Positions 25,491 through 34,717 of a stretch of 64,000 nucleotides of DNA are shown here, piece after piece. The position numbers and the translations under genes were made by a program. Each line of letters starts with the position of its first letter. Positions within the stretch are counted from its first letter, which is position 1. Source of the stretch: Neofusicoccum parvum (taxonomy: Eukaryota > Ascomycota > Dothideomycetes > Botryosphaeriales > Botryosphaeriaceae). The DNA lies in assembly GCA_020912385.1 (NCBI GenBank), contig CP087210.1:1984001-2048000 (forward strand), given 5' to 3'. The notes beneath the pieces were generated by a model. The model made no database searches. It was not told the DNA's origin and saw only the letters and a program-made list of their open reading frames with translations.

Positions 25491-27376
25491 ATGGACAACC
25501 CAATCGTACAACGAGGATACCTCTCCCTGATTCTCAACTGGCATAATATGCTTCTCCTCGCCAGTGGCGTCATAGGACTGGTATGCACTGCCCAAACAAT
25601 TCCGTCCAACCTTCCGCCCTCCCTCACTCCTACCCTCTTTCCCCCGGAAGATTCGGAGAAGAAGAAGAAAATCCAAACTGACCCCTCCCTCCCACACAGC
25701 TCCTCCTCACAGCCCTCACCACCGCCCTCCACAACCTCCTCCTCCACCCGCTCCGCCACCACCCCGGCTCCCTCCTCGCCGCCGCCACACCCATCCCCTA
25801 CTGGCGCGCCTACCTCCGCGGCGACATCCACACCTGGGTGGCGGCGCAGCACCGCCAGCACGGCGCCACCGTCCGCGTCGCGCCGGACCGGCTCTCCTAC
25901 ATCCACCCGGCAGCCTGGAAGGACATCTACGGGCACCGGACGGGGGACCGGCGCGCCGCGCCGCCGCCCGGCAAGGACCCGCGCTTCTACGGGACGAGCC
26001 GGGCGCAGGAGGACGAGGAAGAAGAGCGGAGGAGGAGGGGCGCGGCGGCGGAGGGCGGCGGCAGCGGCAGGAACCTCGCCGTGATCGTGGACGACGCCGA
26101 GCACGGCCGCGTGCGCCGCATCTTCGCGCACGCCTTCAGCGACCGCGGGCTGAAGGCCCAGGAGCCGCTGATCCGCCGCTACGTCGACCGGCTGGTGGCG
26201 AATCTGGCGCGCGTGGCTGAGAGCGGCAGTCCGTGCGACGCCGTCAAGATGTACAACTGCACGACGTTTGACGTCATGGGTGACCTGACGTTTGGGGAGA
26301 GCTTGGGGCTGCTGGAGGCGTCGGAGCTGTCCGAGTGGGTGTCCACGCTGTACAAGGGGATTAAGAGCGGGGTGCTGGGGCAGATTAGTAGGGAGTATCC
26401 GTTGCTGGGGGGCTTGGTGGTTAAGCTGGTGCCGAAAGAGTTGAAAAAGAAGGCGAAGGATCATTTCAAGTTTAGTGAGGAGAGGGTAGACCGAAGGTTG
26501 GAGAAGAGGGGGACGGCGGGTGAGAGACCGGATATCTGGGGTTTGGTTTTGAAGCAAGAGGAAGGAAGGGGCTTAGGGTTGAAGGACATGCATGCGAATG
26601 CATCGTTGTTTATGATTGCTGGGACGGAGACGACGGCGACTTTGCTGAGCGGGCTGACGTACTTGCTGCTCAAGAATCCGGACAAGTATGAGAGGCTGGT
26701 GAAGGAGATTCGGGGTTCGTTCGAGTCGGAGGATGAGTTGACGATTGAGAACTTGCAGAGGCTGGAGTATATGCACGCGTGCTTTCAAGAGGGCTTAAGG
26801 AGTAAGTGGAACTGCGCATCAGATGTTCAAGCTTACAGGCTGCTGACCTGCACTCAACAGTTTATCCTCCTGTTCCTATCGGATTGCCTCGGGAGATCCC
26901 CAAAGGCGGAGCCTCAATCATGGGTGAATGGCTTCCAGAGAAGGTCAGCAATCCGATTTTGAAAGGATCCCTCCTATTTTACTAACCATGATTGATCGTA
27001 GACACGAGTTTCCATACCACAATGGACAGCGAACCTGTCAAGCGAAAATTTCCAAGAACCTTTGTCATTCATACCAGAACGGTGGTTACCAGGATCTGGC
27101 TTTGACAAAGACAGGAAGGATGTCCTACAGCCATTCTCCATTGGCCCGCGTAACTGCCTCGGACAGAAGTAAGTTGTTTCCGGACCAGATCCTCCTGGTT
27201 AGATGCTGATAAGCTGAAACAGTTTGGCGTATCATGAAATGCGGATCATTCTCTCCAAAGTTCTCTGGCATTTTGACCTCACAATGGAGCCCGAGAGTGA
27301 TGGATGGTTGAACCAGAAGTGCTACGTGCTGTGGGAGAAAGGTCCGCTCATGGTAACTGTGACAGCAAGAAAATAG
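25491..27376 (+). CDS. Cytochrome P450 monooxygenase
   Basis: Five exons read in frame to 531 residues: 25491-25580, 25700-26801, 26861-26943, 27002-27168 and 27223-27376. The first 119 bp intron is Pro/Ser-rich if translated and must be removed. The N-terminus has a hydrophobic anchor (about residues 10-45). The I-helix oxygen-binding motif reads AGTETT, the ExxR motif is EGLR, the PERF-type motif is PERW and the haem loop is FSIGPRNCLG with its Cys ligand. The layout and the sequence HAFSDRGLKAQEP match fungal microsomal P450s of secondary metabolism (isotrichodermin-hydroxylase-like group). A Glu/Arg/Gly-rich insert of about 25 residues (about 130-155) sits before NLAVIVDD, where relatives are usually shorter. 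It lies 0.9 kb downstream of the PKS-NRPS on the same strand and is the likely oxidative tailoring enzyme. The substrate is unknown. Confidence 0.9.
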
Positions 27377-27603
27377 TTCGAGGAAGGCTACTTGAACCGA
27401 CTCTTAACCGGCGTTGTAATAGATTCAGTAGAATACTTAGAGCCACTTCACAGAGACATTGAGTTGGGAACACTTCCTCTTTTTTGTTACTCCATATCTG
27501 ATTATTTTCAGGACACATCAGTATCTGAACATATGGAGGGACCGGACAGCGTGGGCAGAAAAGAAACAAAATGGAGACGGCTCACCGCTAAATTGACCTT
27601 CAA

Positions 27604-28329
27604 TCACTGGGCCTTGTTGCCAGGTCTCTTGATCATGCACACCATCTTGTACTGTTTGCCATCAGGAAGAAACTTGGAAATATCAAACTCATCGACCTTC
27701 TCAAAGCCCAACTTGGTGTACAATATTCTTCCCGTTGGAGTGGCTTCAAGGTAAACCGGAACACCATCCTTTTCAGCCTGCTCCATCCCCCATCGCACCA
27801 AAGCGGCGCCCATGCCTTTGCCCTGATAGTCTGGATTTGTGACCAGGCCTCCGAGATCTTACGGCAGTCAGCGAGCTTCGTCGGAGCATGCAGTTCAGCG
27901 GCAAGACTCACACCAGAAATTCTTGTCATCGCCAAAGAGCCTCTCCTTCGCCTCCTTCATGAAATTCATCTGGGCATCCAGAATAACGTGGTTGACACAC
28001 TTTGGACGGTCATTTGGATCAGGGGCGTCGGAAATCTTCTTGGTCGCGTCGGGCTTCTGTGGGGGAGTCCAGTTCGACCAGGCGGCAATGCGGCCGGGCT
28101 GGTCCGGATCAAGGATTTTGAAGAAGATGCTGCCATCTTCAAAGCGCTTTCGCATGCGTCTCTTGCGGAAGTCCAGCTCCTCGTCGGGATTCGCGGGGTC
28201 GACGAGGTGGGGCGGGAAGGTGGCCTCGCGGAGCGCGTCGTGCAGGAAGGCGGGGGCGGCGCACTCGAAGCACGCGTCAATGTCGTCCTCCGTGAGGTTC
28301 TCTAGCTGGTAAGGCGGACTCAGCGGCAT
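27604..28329 (-). CDS. GNAT-family N-acetyltransferase
   Basis: Two exons on the minus strand (28329-27912 and 27857-27604, intron 27858-27911) encode 223 residues. The acetyl-CoA-binding motif A reads TNPDYQGKGMGAALV and includes QGKGMG. It is followed by the usual helix and by the motif-B region GRILYTKLGFEKV. The N-terminal half begins MPLSPPYQLENL and contains an Asp-rich first helix. An in-frame ATG 48 bp further upstream (28377) is possible; I chose the later one because the family-like sequence begins there. It is tail-to-tail with the P450 gene, with about 230 bp between the stop codons. Fungal GNATs of this type have varied or unknown small-molecule acceptors. Membership of the PKS-NRPS pathway is not shown by the sequence. 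Confidence 0.85.
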
Positions 28330-28389
28330 CGTGGCGCGAGGCGTAGTAGCTGGGCGAGTGATGCCATTTCCGCGCACGGAAGCGGGCCC

Positions 28390-28397
28390 TATTTATG
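28390..28397 (-). promoter_or_regulatory. Candidate TATA-like element of the GNAT gene
   Basis: CATAAATA on the minus strand, about 60 bp upstream of the chosen start codon at 28329. It would lie only about 13 bp from the alternative upstream ATG (28377), which is a mild argument for the downstream start. Confidence 0.3.
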
Positions 28398-29027
28398 CGG
28401 CAGCCTGAGGTGTTGAGGTTGCATCGCGGCGTTTGACGGGCGGCAAGGCAGCAGTATTCGAACGCCGTTTGGCGAACTCCGGCTGACGCCACCGGCGGGC
28501 GACAACACTGTCCCCACGCCGGCTGTTATCGTCAGGCCTGTAGGAGCGCAATCGTGTGGCTCACGCTGGCTGCGATGCTACCCTGTTCTCCGCCGTGCCG
28601 TCGCTGACTCACCGTGCCAGACCCGTTGCGTGTCGCTTGAACCCGGCATTGACTCGGCCCGCCGGTCGAAGTGGCATCGGAGCACTGCAGACCTGCAGCC
28701 CACAAGCCGCGATGCGGTTGTGATGAGAGCTGACGCGGGACGGCGATGTTTGGGCGGTGCCCAGGCGGAGGCAGAGGTGAAGGGGCACTGCGCTGGCATT
28801 CGTCCGCCATCCCTGTCGGCCAGCCCGCTTTAAGGTTGCCCGAGCCACAGACCCCGCAAAGCCACAACTTTCTTTGTTTACTGTGCTGTAAACCCGCTAT
28901 ATGCCCTGCTGTGCCTTCTGCACCCCTTTACACCGCGAAATACCCGTTACATTTGTCTGAGCCGCTGTCGCGCGAGAGTTTCTGCACACATACACACACA
29001 TCTACTTTTCTGACTGTTACTCCGACC
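28398..29027. other. Divergent intergenic region
   Basis: No gene recognised. It holds the promoters of the GNAT (-) and the DUF7587-like (+) genes. A CA-rich then CT-rich stretch (about 28985-29025) lies just before the plus-strand start codon. Confidence 0.45.
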
Positions 29028-30186
29028 ATGTTCATGACAGAAGAGCAATTCATTTTCCTCCAACGTAGGCCTTCACTATAGACACTTTCCTAAATGATCC
29101 ACTAACAACGCGCCAGACTCCAGAAGGCGCGTGCCGAGATACCTCTTCCGCGCATTCTCCGCTTCGTCGCGCGGCGGAATAGACTTGAACTCTCAGTTCG
29201 CAATTCTCCCCGATGACGCGAACTGGACGCTGTCGTGCAATTCCGGCGAAGCTGGCACCAAGAAGATGATCGAGGAGCACCTGAACTGGAACCCCTGCCA
29301 CAAGACCGAGTTCACGTCCTGGTCGAGCTCGCTCCTGTGGGTCCTCCGCCACGCCGTCCGCAAGATGTACGCCTGCCGCGAGCCCGCCGAAGACATCAGC
29401 ATCTGCGTGCTGGACACCTCCAACTACGGCATCCCCGTCTACCCCGCAACCGCCGCGTACGACGCCTACGGCATCATCCCCCGAGAAGGCGACCGGTGGC
29501 GCGAGCTCGAGCGCCACTACTTCTTCGGCGAGTACCTGCTCCGCGGCGGCATCTACGACTACACGTCCGAGTTCCGCGTCGTCGCCTTCGCCGACCTGGA
29601 GGCCGAGGGCCTCTACGAGCTGCTGCCCGAGCTCGCCGCGCGCGACGAGCGCGAGCGGTGGGACCTGGCGCGCGCGGTCAGAGACATGCGCGACTGCCTG
29701 TCCTCGCCTCACCTGCCGCCCGCCCAGCTGCGGCCGCTGACGTCGGACAAGATCCGGCTCGCCAGAGCCTTGGGTCAGCGCTTCGGGGACCCGTTCGTCT
29801 TCCCTGCCGCCGCCGCGTTCCTCTCGCTCCGCCGCTGGGGCGGCGTGGAGTTCCTGCAGAGGAAGATGGACGAGGTGCTGGACGAGCTCGAGTTCTGGGA
29901 GATGCCTGAGTCGTTGGGGGGCGAGGAGGATTTCGGTGACGTTCCGGCGTTGTACGACAGATACAAGCCCAGGGAAGCCGCTTCCTTCAGGGCCTTGATG
30001 CAGCAGCTGCGCAACCGGAAGCTGGAGCGGGAGATCGAGCAACAGGCTGAGCGAGAGGTCCTGGCGCGGTTGAGGAGCTTTACCTGTAAGTCTCGCTCCT
30101 GACTTGATTATGTTTCTGTGGTGCTCACCGCTTTGGCAGTGGAAGGTTCCCCCAGCCCGGCAATCCAACGTTCCGTCAGGGCTTGA
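29028..30186 (+). CDS. DUF7587-like fungal protein
   Basis: Proposed exons are 29028-29064, 29117-30085 and 30140-30186, giving 350 residues. If the last intron is not spliced, the protein ends at 30102 instead. The core begins PRYLFRAFS near residue 18 and continues with WTSWSSS-like and SICVLDT-like strands (SWSSSLLW, ISICVLDTS). This resembles the fungal family of unknown function DUF7587, in which an Arg-Tyr-Leu-Phe-Arg start and a later Ser-Trp-Ser patch are typical. The C-terminal third is Arg/Glu-rich and helical. There is no signal peptide or membrane segment. Family members are found in fungal genomes in variable numbers and no reaction is known. The very short first exon is plausible but less certain than the core. 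Confidence 0.65.
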
Positions 30187-30920
30187 GATTACCCTGTTTT
30201 CCCTGCTCCTTTCAGAACTCTGCTTTCAAACCCGCTGGCCCCCAATACCAATTCTTTGTCCTCGAGACTATGTTTCTTCTTCTCATGAACTTTTACTCGG
30301 CTGTATCTGTGCCTGCCATGAGCGGGACTCGTGTTGCACTGCATTACTACAACCGGTGCTGATAGCCCTTCTCGCGACTGAACAGACAGCATCAGATTTA
30401 GTGTTTGGCCCTCCTTTGGTTCGGCCGAAATTTCGCCCGTCGATCCTGCAAGAAACCCTTGAGCGTGGTGGAGACACGAAGAACGGAAGCAAGTTCCGGT
30501 GTTCCGGGAAGACCTGTGTACATAAAGTTATGAATTATGAATCAATTAGAGTAAAAGAGGCTAAGATGGATGGAAAGCAGCCGGTTTGGCGTTGTTGGGT
30601 GTTTCGGAGGATGCACACAGGCTGCATCAACCAGGCTTCCGTAAGCGATCGGCCTTCCAAGAAGCCGACTTAACCACCACATTAATCAGCACCGAAGGAT
30701 CATGGTTCCACAACACCACGAAGTATCCGTAAGCCGAAGATTGACACCGGCGGCTGGTAAAGGCCGACGGCAACGTGTTTTTTTCCATGATTGGTGTCCG
30801 TCAGCAGTATGTACATTATATATTTTCTGGCCTTCTGTTGAGCATGTTGCGTTGCTCTACTACTGAACTCCATCTCCTCGTCAGCCCTGACTTTTGCACT
30901 AAGCGAACACTTGCTCCAAG
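30187..30920. other. Intergenic region upstream of the GST gene
   Basis: No gene recognised. A frame open from 30104 to 30673 lacks domain-like sequence and overlaps the preceding gene. TATATA at 30817-30822, about 100 bp before the GST start codon, is a candidate promoter element. Confidence 0.4.
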
Positions 30921-31758
30921 ATGGAACCGATTATCTTGTATGGCAACGGCCCCTCGCCAAATCCCATCAAAGTTGCAATCGTGCTGGAAGAACTCGGCTT
31001 GCCCTTCTCAGTCAAGAAGTTGGATTTCAAGGAGATAAAGGACGAGCCTTACATTTCACTCAATCCCAACGGCCGACTTCCAGCCATTGAAGACCCAAAC
31101 ACCGGGGTCAACGTGTTCGAGGTTTGTACAGTCCCAGCCACGTTCCGATGCGCAATCTGGCTAAGTTGAACCAAGTCCGGTGCCATTCTCGAGTACCTTG
31201 TCGACACCTATGACAAGGAGGGCAAGATCCACTCCTCCACTTTGTCTGAAAAGTGGGCAGAGAAATCGTGGCTGCATTTCCAGATGTCTGGCCAGGGCCC
31301 GTACTTTGGCCAGAGGGTCTGGTTCATGCGCTACCACCCCGAGGTACGCATACTTCAACGCCATTGTATTTTCTCTGAAAGACCGTCCTCAGCGACCTTT
31401 GTTTTCATCATCAACCCCATATTCGGTTTTCCGCCCTTCATCGTTAACCAGACCTGGCGCGTAGAAAGTCCCCTCTGCAATCGAGCGCTACGGCAACGAG
31501 ATCAAGCGCGTCGTCAACGTCGTCAACGCGCACCTGAAGAAGCACGGCACGCCGTATCTGATTGGCAACAAGGCTTCGTACGTGGATTTTGCGTGGATTC
31601 CGTGGCAAGCCAGCTTTCACTTCATGTTCGGCGACGGGGAATGGGACTGGGAGGCCGAGTGTCCGGAGTTCACGGCCTGGCAGAAGCGCTTGATGGAGAG
31701 GCCGAGTGTGAAGAAGATCTACGCGCGGGAGGAATTCCAGATGCCTCCCGGAAAGTAG
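30921..31758 (+). CDS. Ure2-like glutathione S-transferase
   Basis: Three exons (30921-31121, 31176-31343, 31465-31758), all split between codons, encode 220 residues, the usual length for a cytosolic GST. The N-terminal thioredoxin-like domain starts IILYGNGPSPNPIKV and contains LNPNGRLPAIEDP, with the cis-Pro of the glutathione site. It is followed by SGAILEYL, where the Ser normally contacts the glutathione gamma-glutamyl group. The C-terminal helical domain includes YVDFAWIPW with the conserved Asp of the N-capping box. The family conjugates glutathione to electrophiles or acts as a thiol transferase. The yeast relative Ure2 is a nitrogen regulator, but this protein lacks its Asn-rich prion region. 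It is probably a detoxification enzyme, and a link to the nearby biosynthetic locus is not shown. Confidence 0.9.
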
Positions 31759-31888
31759 GCGGGGCGTCAGGACGAAGAGTGTGCAGTGTCGGGAAACATT
31801 CATTCAATTTTCCTACTCCAATAAGTCATTATCTACAGCGCCACGTCAGCAATACAAGAAGAACCATTTCATTCGTTGACCCTTTTGT

Positions 31889-32676
31889 TTAGCAAGCAGG
31901 CAGAACGGTCATGTTCCCTTGAGAGCCCAGACAGTTGTCTTTCGTGTCGACATCCTCGCTGTCCCCTTCATCTTTCTCCACGCCAATGAACTCCTGGCAG
32001 ACCGTCTCCACCTCCGCTCCGCAAGAATTACTGATGTATGCCGTATCGCCAAAGTTCGAGTTGATTCCGACAAGGTCAGACGTGATGTTGAAAACCTCGA
32101 CGCCGTAGACCAGGACGTTGCGGGGACCGCCGTTGCCGGTGCAATCGCCACAGCTGCGGTACAGCTTGCCGGCATTGATGGCGACGAAACTCCTGACGGT
32201 TACCGTGCCGAGCCCGTTGTGCTGGATGATCTTGTCGACTGCGTTCTGGGCGCCGCCGCCTTCGATCAGCACGTCGCCATCGCCGAGTGCGGATATGGCA
32301 TCTGATTGGTCAGTCTTGCACACACCTGCTGTGTGGTTCTATTCTGCCTACCTTCGCAAACGTCGCGGAAGAAAACATTGGTCAAGGTGCAGGCGCCTTC
32401 GCAGTGAACTCCCTCCAGCGAGTCGGAACCGATAATGACGTTGGAAATGCTGGCGCCGTCTTCGAGGATGAAGACGGCATTGTCGCTTCCCGTGTCCTCG
32501 TCGCTGTTGCAAGGTTGGCCACGGTCAAACTCCTGATTGTTAAAGTCCTCGGAACCGGTGATAATACTTGGAGAAGGGAGGGTAATGATGTCTCCAGACC
32601 GTGTAGGGATGTTGAGGGTCTGTGCGGAGCAAAGAGCTGCCACCGAGGCAGTAATGATTGTGGAAGTGAGCTTCAT
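31889..32676 (-). CDS. Secreted pectate lyase, polysaccharide lyase family 3
   Basis: Two exons on the minus strand (32676-32352 and 32301-31889, intron 32302-32351) encode 245 residues, typical for fungal PL3 enzymes. The start gives a signal peptide ending near the Ala-Gln at about 18-19. The mature part shows the short parallel beta-helix features of PL3: repeated Asp/Asn/Gly turns, VFFRDVCEDAIS across the splice junction and LYRSCGDC near residue 160. Several Cys residues are available for disulfides. The enzyme cleaves de-esterified homogalacturonan by beta-elimination and needs calcium. It lies next to a galactanase on the same strand, suggesting a small pectin-degradation pair. The GST gene ends 130 bp away, tail-to-tail. 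Confidence 0.95.
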
Positions 32677-32761
32677 TATGATGAAGATGCTGAGGCTGTG
32701 CGGCTGAGATGAAGTATGTAATTGGTCTCTGATCTTCTCTTTTTCCCATTCGAACTTGGTC

Positions 32762-32767
32762 CTTATA
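32762..32767 (-). promoter_or_regulatory. Candidate TATA box of the pectate lyase gene
   Basis: TATAAG on the minus strand, about 86 bp upstream of the start codon. Confidence 0.4.
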
Positions 32768-33449
32768 CACCCTATACCAAGACCCATCTCCTCAGGTGCC
32801 GAAAATGAAATCCATAGTGTCAGAACCTTGTTCTGCCAAGTGGAAATCTGCCTGCGCATGTAGAGTCTTCGCAGTGCGAAAGGTTACAGAAGAGAAAAGG
32901 TTGAATTCATGCTTCACTGAACTGAGGTTGGTTTGTCCCGACCTGGAGCTCGGACTGTTGGAGTTTGCGTATCAGGGACTTCTTGGCCAGCTCCGCTACT
33001 TGGCAACAACCCTTACGCGCAAATTAAACGGAGAGACGGTGCACAAATTTTCCGCACCTGTCTAGTCCATCAATAAGATCGCAAGATAGTATTCTTCTTA
33101 TTATGCAAGCTTGTTCTCTCCGGCGAGGTTTCCCGGAAGATCTCCGTTATCATTCCGTAGCCGATTTCAGGTCCTCTGACTGGGTCTGAGCCTATGATAG
33201 AACGGGATTTTTTCCCCCTTGGCTTTTAGTAGCGTTACTAGAAATCTGCAAGGGTTTGGAAATATGACCATGAAGCATGTGAGCCCAAAAATATGTCTAA
33301 ATATGGTATAAGATCCAGAGATGTGTACGTCTCAATATGCATTATTTTGATCAAACCACCGAAGCGATGTTCACGGCAAAGAACAGTTGGTGCAAGCTAT
33401 TATATTTACATTTTCATTGAATCAACCGTTGGCCGATCTCATTAACACA
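32768..33449. other. Intergenic region between pectate lyase and galactanase genes
   Basis: No gene seen. The part from about 33050 to 33440 is clearly richer in A/T than its surroundings. It holds the pectate lyase promoter and the galactanase 3' end. Confidence 0.45.
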
Positions 33450-34643
33450 TTAGTAATTAAACAAGTTCACCGATTTCCTCGAATACGCGTTGGTAATGGG
33501 ATACTGGCTGTAGTCCGACTGGAACAGGATAGCATCATCACAGGCGCTGCCCAAGCTGGTCAGGTTGGTCCAGGCCGGCTCCCAGTAGTGCACACCGGTG
33601 CCCCTGCCCTCCGGAACTTGCCTGACAATATCAATGACCTTGTGGACCCACTCGATCTGACCATCGACGCTGACGGGCACCGACGGCTCGCTGAGCTCCG
33701 GGATGGGGCCCCACTGGCCGGTGCAGGCCACGGGGTAGTCAGTCTCGACGACCTGGACGGGCTTCTTGTACTTGCGTGAGATGGTGTTGAGCGTCTTCTT
33801 CAGGTTCTTGAAGGTGGCGTTCGTGTCGTAGAAGGGGTAGAAGGAGAAGCCGAAGACGTCCCAGTCGGAGGTCTTGACGATGCCCGTGTCGGTCAGGGCG
33901 CCGAACCAGGCTTCCTGGAGCGTCAGGTTCCAGCCGTTGTCGACGTGGATCATGATGTCGGGCTTGTGCACACCGCCGGCCACAGCGTCGTCAACGCCGC
34001 GGCGAGCCGACTCGTAGATGGTGGCCAGGCCGGTGAAGTTCTTCGCGCGTGCCTTGTCGCCTGGGGTATCGACTTCGACATAGCCGAGCGGCCACACCAT
34101 GCCGTGACGGACCTCGTTACCGAGGGACACGATGGACAGGTCGATTCCGGCGTCCTTGAAGGAGTGAAGCGTCTCGTTAACGTAGCCGCGGATGGTCTTT
34201 GCCACCTCGGGCAGAGTAGTTGGCCATGCAACCGGGGCGTTGTTGTGTTGGGGGTCCGCCCAGGTATCGCTGAAATGGTAGTCCAGGTAAATGTGGTAGC
34301 CCTTGCTGGCGAAGCGCTTCGCAAGTTCCAGGATATACGGGAGGTCATACTGGCCGGGAATGGGGTTTACCCACAGCCTGGGTTTTGTCAGCCTCTCGCA
34401 TTGGGATTTTGGGATGGGTACGCACCTGAGGCGAACAGTGTTCATGCCACCATCGCCGAGAATGTCGTCGGCCGGACGAGTGGCGTTCTTCCTTGCAGTA
34501 TCGTGGTAGATGACCTGGCCCTCCTCCATGATCTTGAGGGTAGACAGATCATGGCCCTTGTAGAAGAAAGGCGCGGGCTTGGGGGCAGCTGCCACTCCGG
34601 AGAGCAGGACCGAACCCACGGCGACAAGCTTGGTGACGAGCAT
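33450..34643 (-). CDS. Secreted arabinogalactan endo-beta-1,4-galactanase, GH53
   Basis: Two exons on the minus strand (34643-34426 and 34377-33450) flank a 48 bp intron at 34378-34425. The intron is open in frame, but it inserts a Cys-containing stretch into the conserved NTVRLRLWVNP segment. The spliced protein has 381 residues. A signal peptide covers about residues 1-20. Catalytic motifs of GH53 are visible: the acid/base Glu in VSLGNEVRHG and the nucleophile Glu in VVETDYP. Other family marks are the barrel strand HIYLDYHFSDTWADP and several N-glycosylation sequons. The enzyme cuts beta-1,4-galactan side chains of rhamnogalacturonan I. It pairs functionally with the pectate lyase just downstream. 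Confidence 0.95.
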   Translation of the reverse strand: MLVTKLVAVGSVLLSGVAAAPKPAPFFYKGHDLSTLKIMEEGQVIYHDTARKNATRPADDILGDGGMNTVRLRCVPIPKSQCERLTKPRLWVNPIPGQYDLPYILELAKRFASKGYHIYLDYHFSDTWADPQHNNAPVAWPTTLPEVAKTIRGYVNETLHSFKDAGIDLSIVSLGNEVRHGMVWPLGYVEVDTPGDKARAKNFTGLATIYESARRGVDDAVAGGVHKPDIMIHVDNGWNLTLQEAWFGALTDTGIVKTSDWDVFGFSFYPFYDTNATFKNLKKTLNTISRKYKKPVQVVETDYPVACTGQWGPIPELSEPSVPVSVDGQIEWVHKVIDIVRQVPEGRGTGVHYWEPAWTNLTSLGSACDDAILFQSDYSQYPITNAYSRKSVNLFNY

Positions 34644-34711
34644 GTTGGGTTGTTGCTGCGAAAAGAGGCTTAAGGTCCGCTGTATGGACAAGGGAGGCAC
34701 CGGGCATCCTT

Positions 34712-34717
34712 CTTATA
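34712..34717 (-). promoter_or_regulatory. Candidate TATA box of the galactanase gene
   Basis: TATAAG on the minus strand, about 70 bp upstream of the start codon. Confidence 0.4.

Noticed and set aside
34378..34425. Galactanase gene as a single exon
   Set aside because: The segment is open but adds 16 residues in the middle of a conserved strand and has typical splice sites, so a retained-intron reading is more likely wrong.
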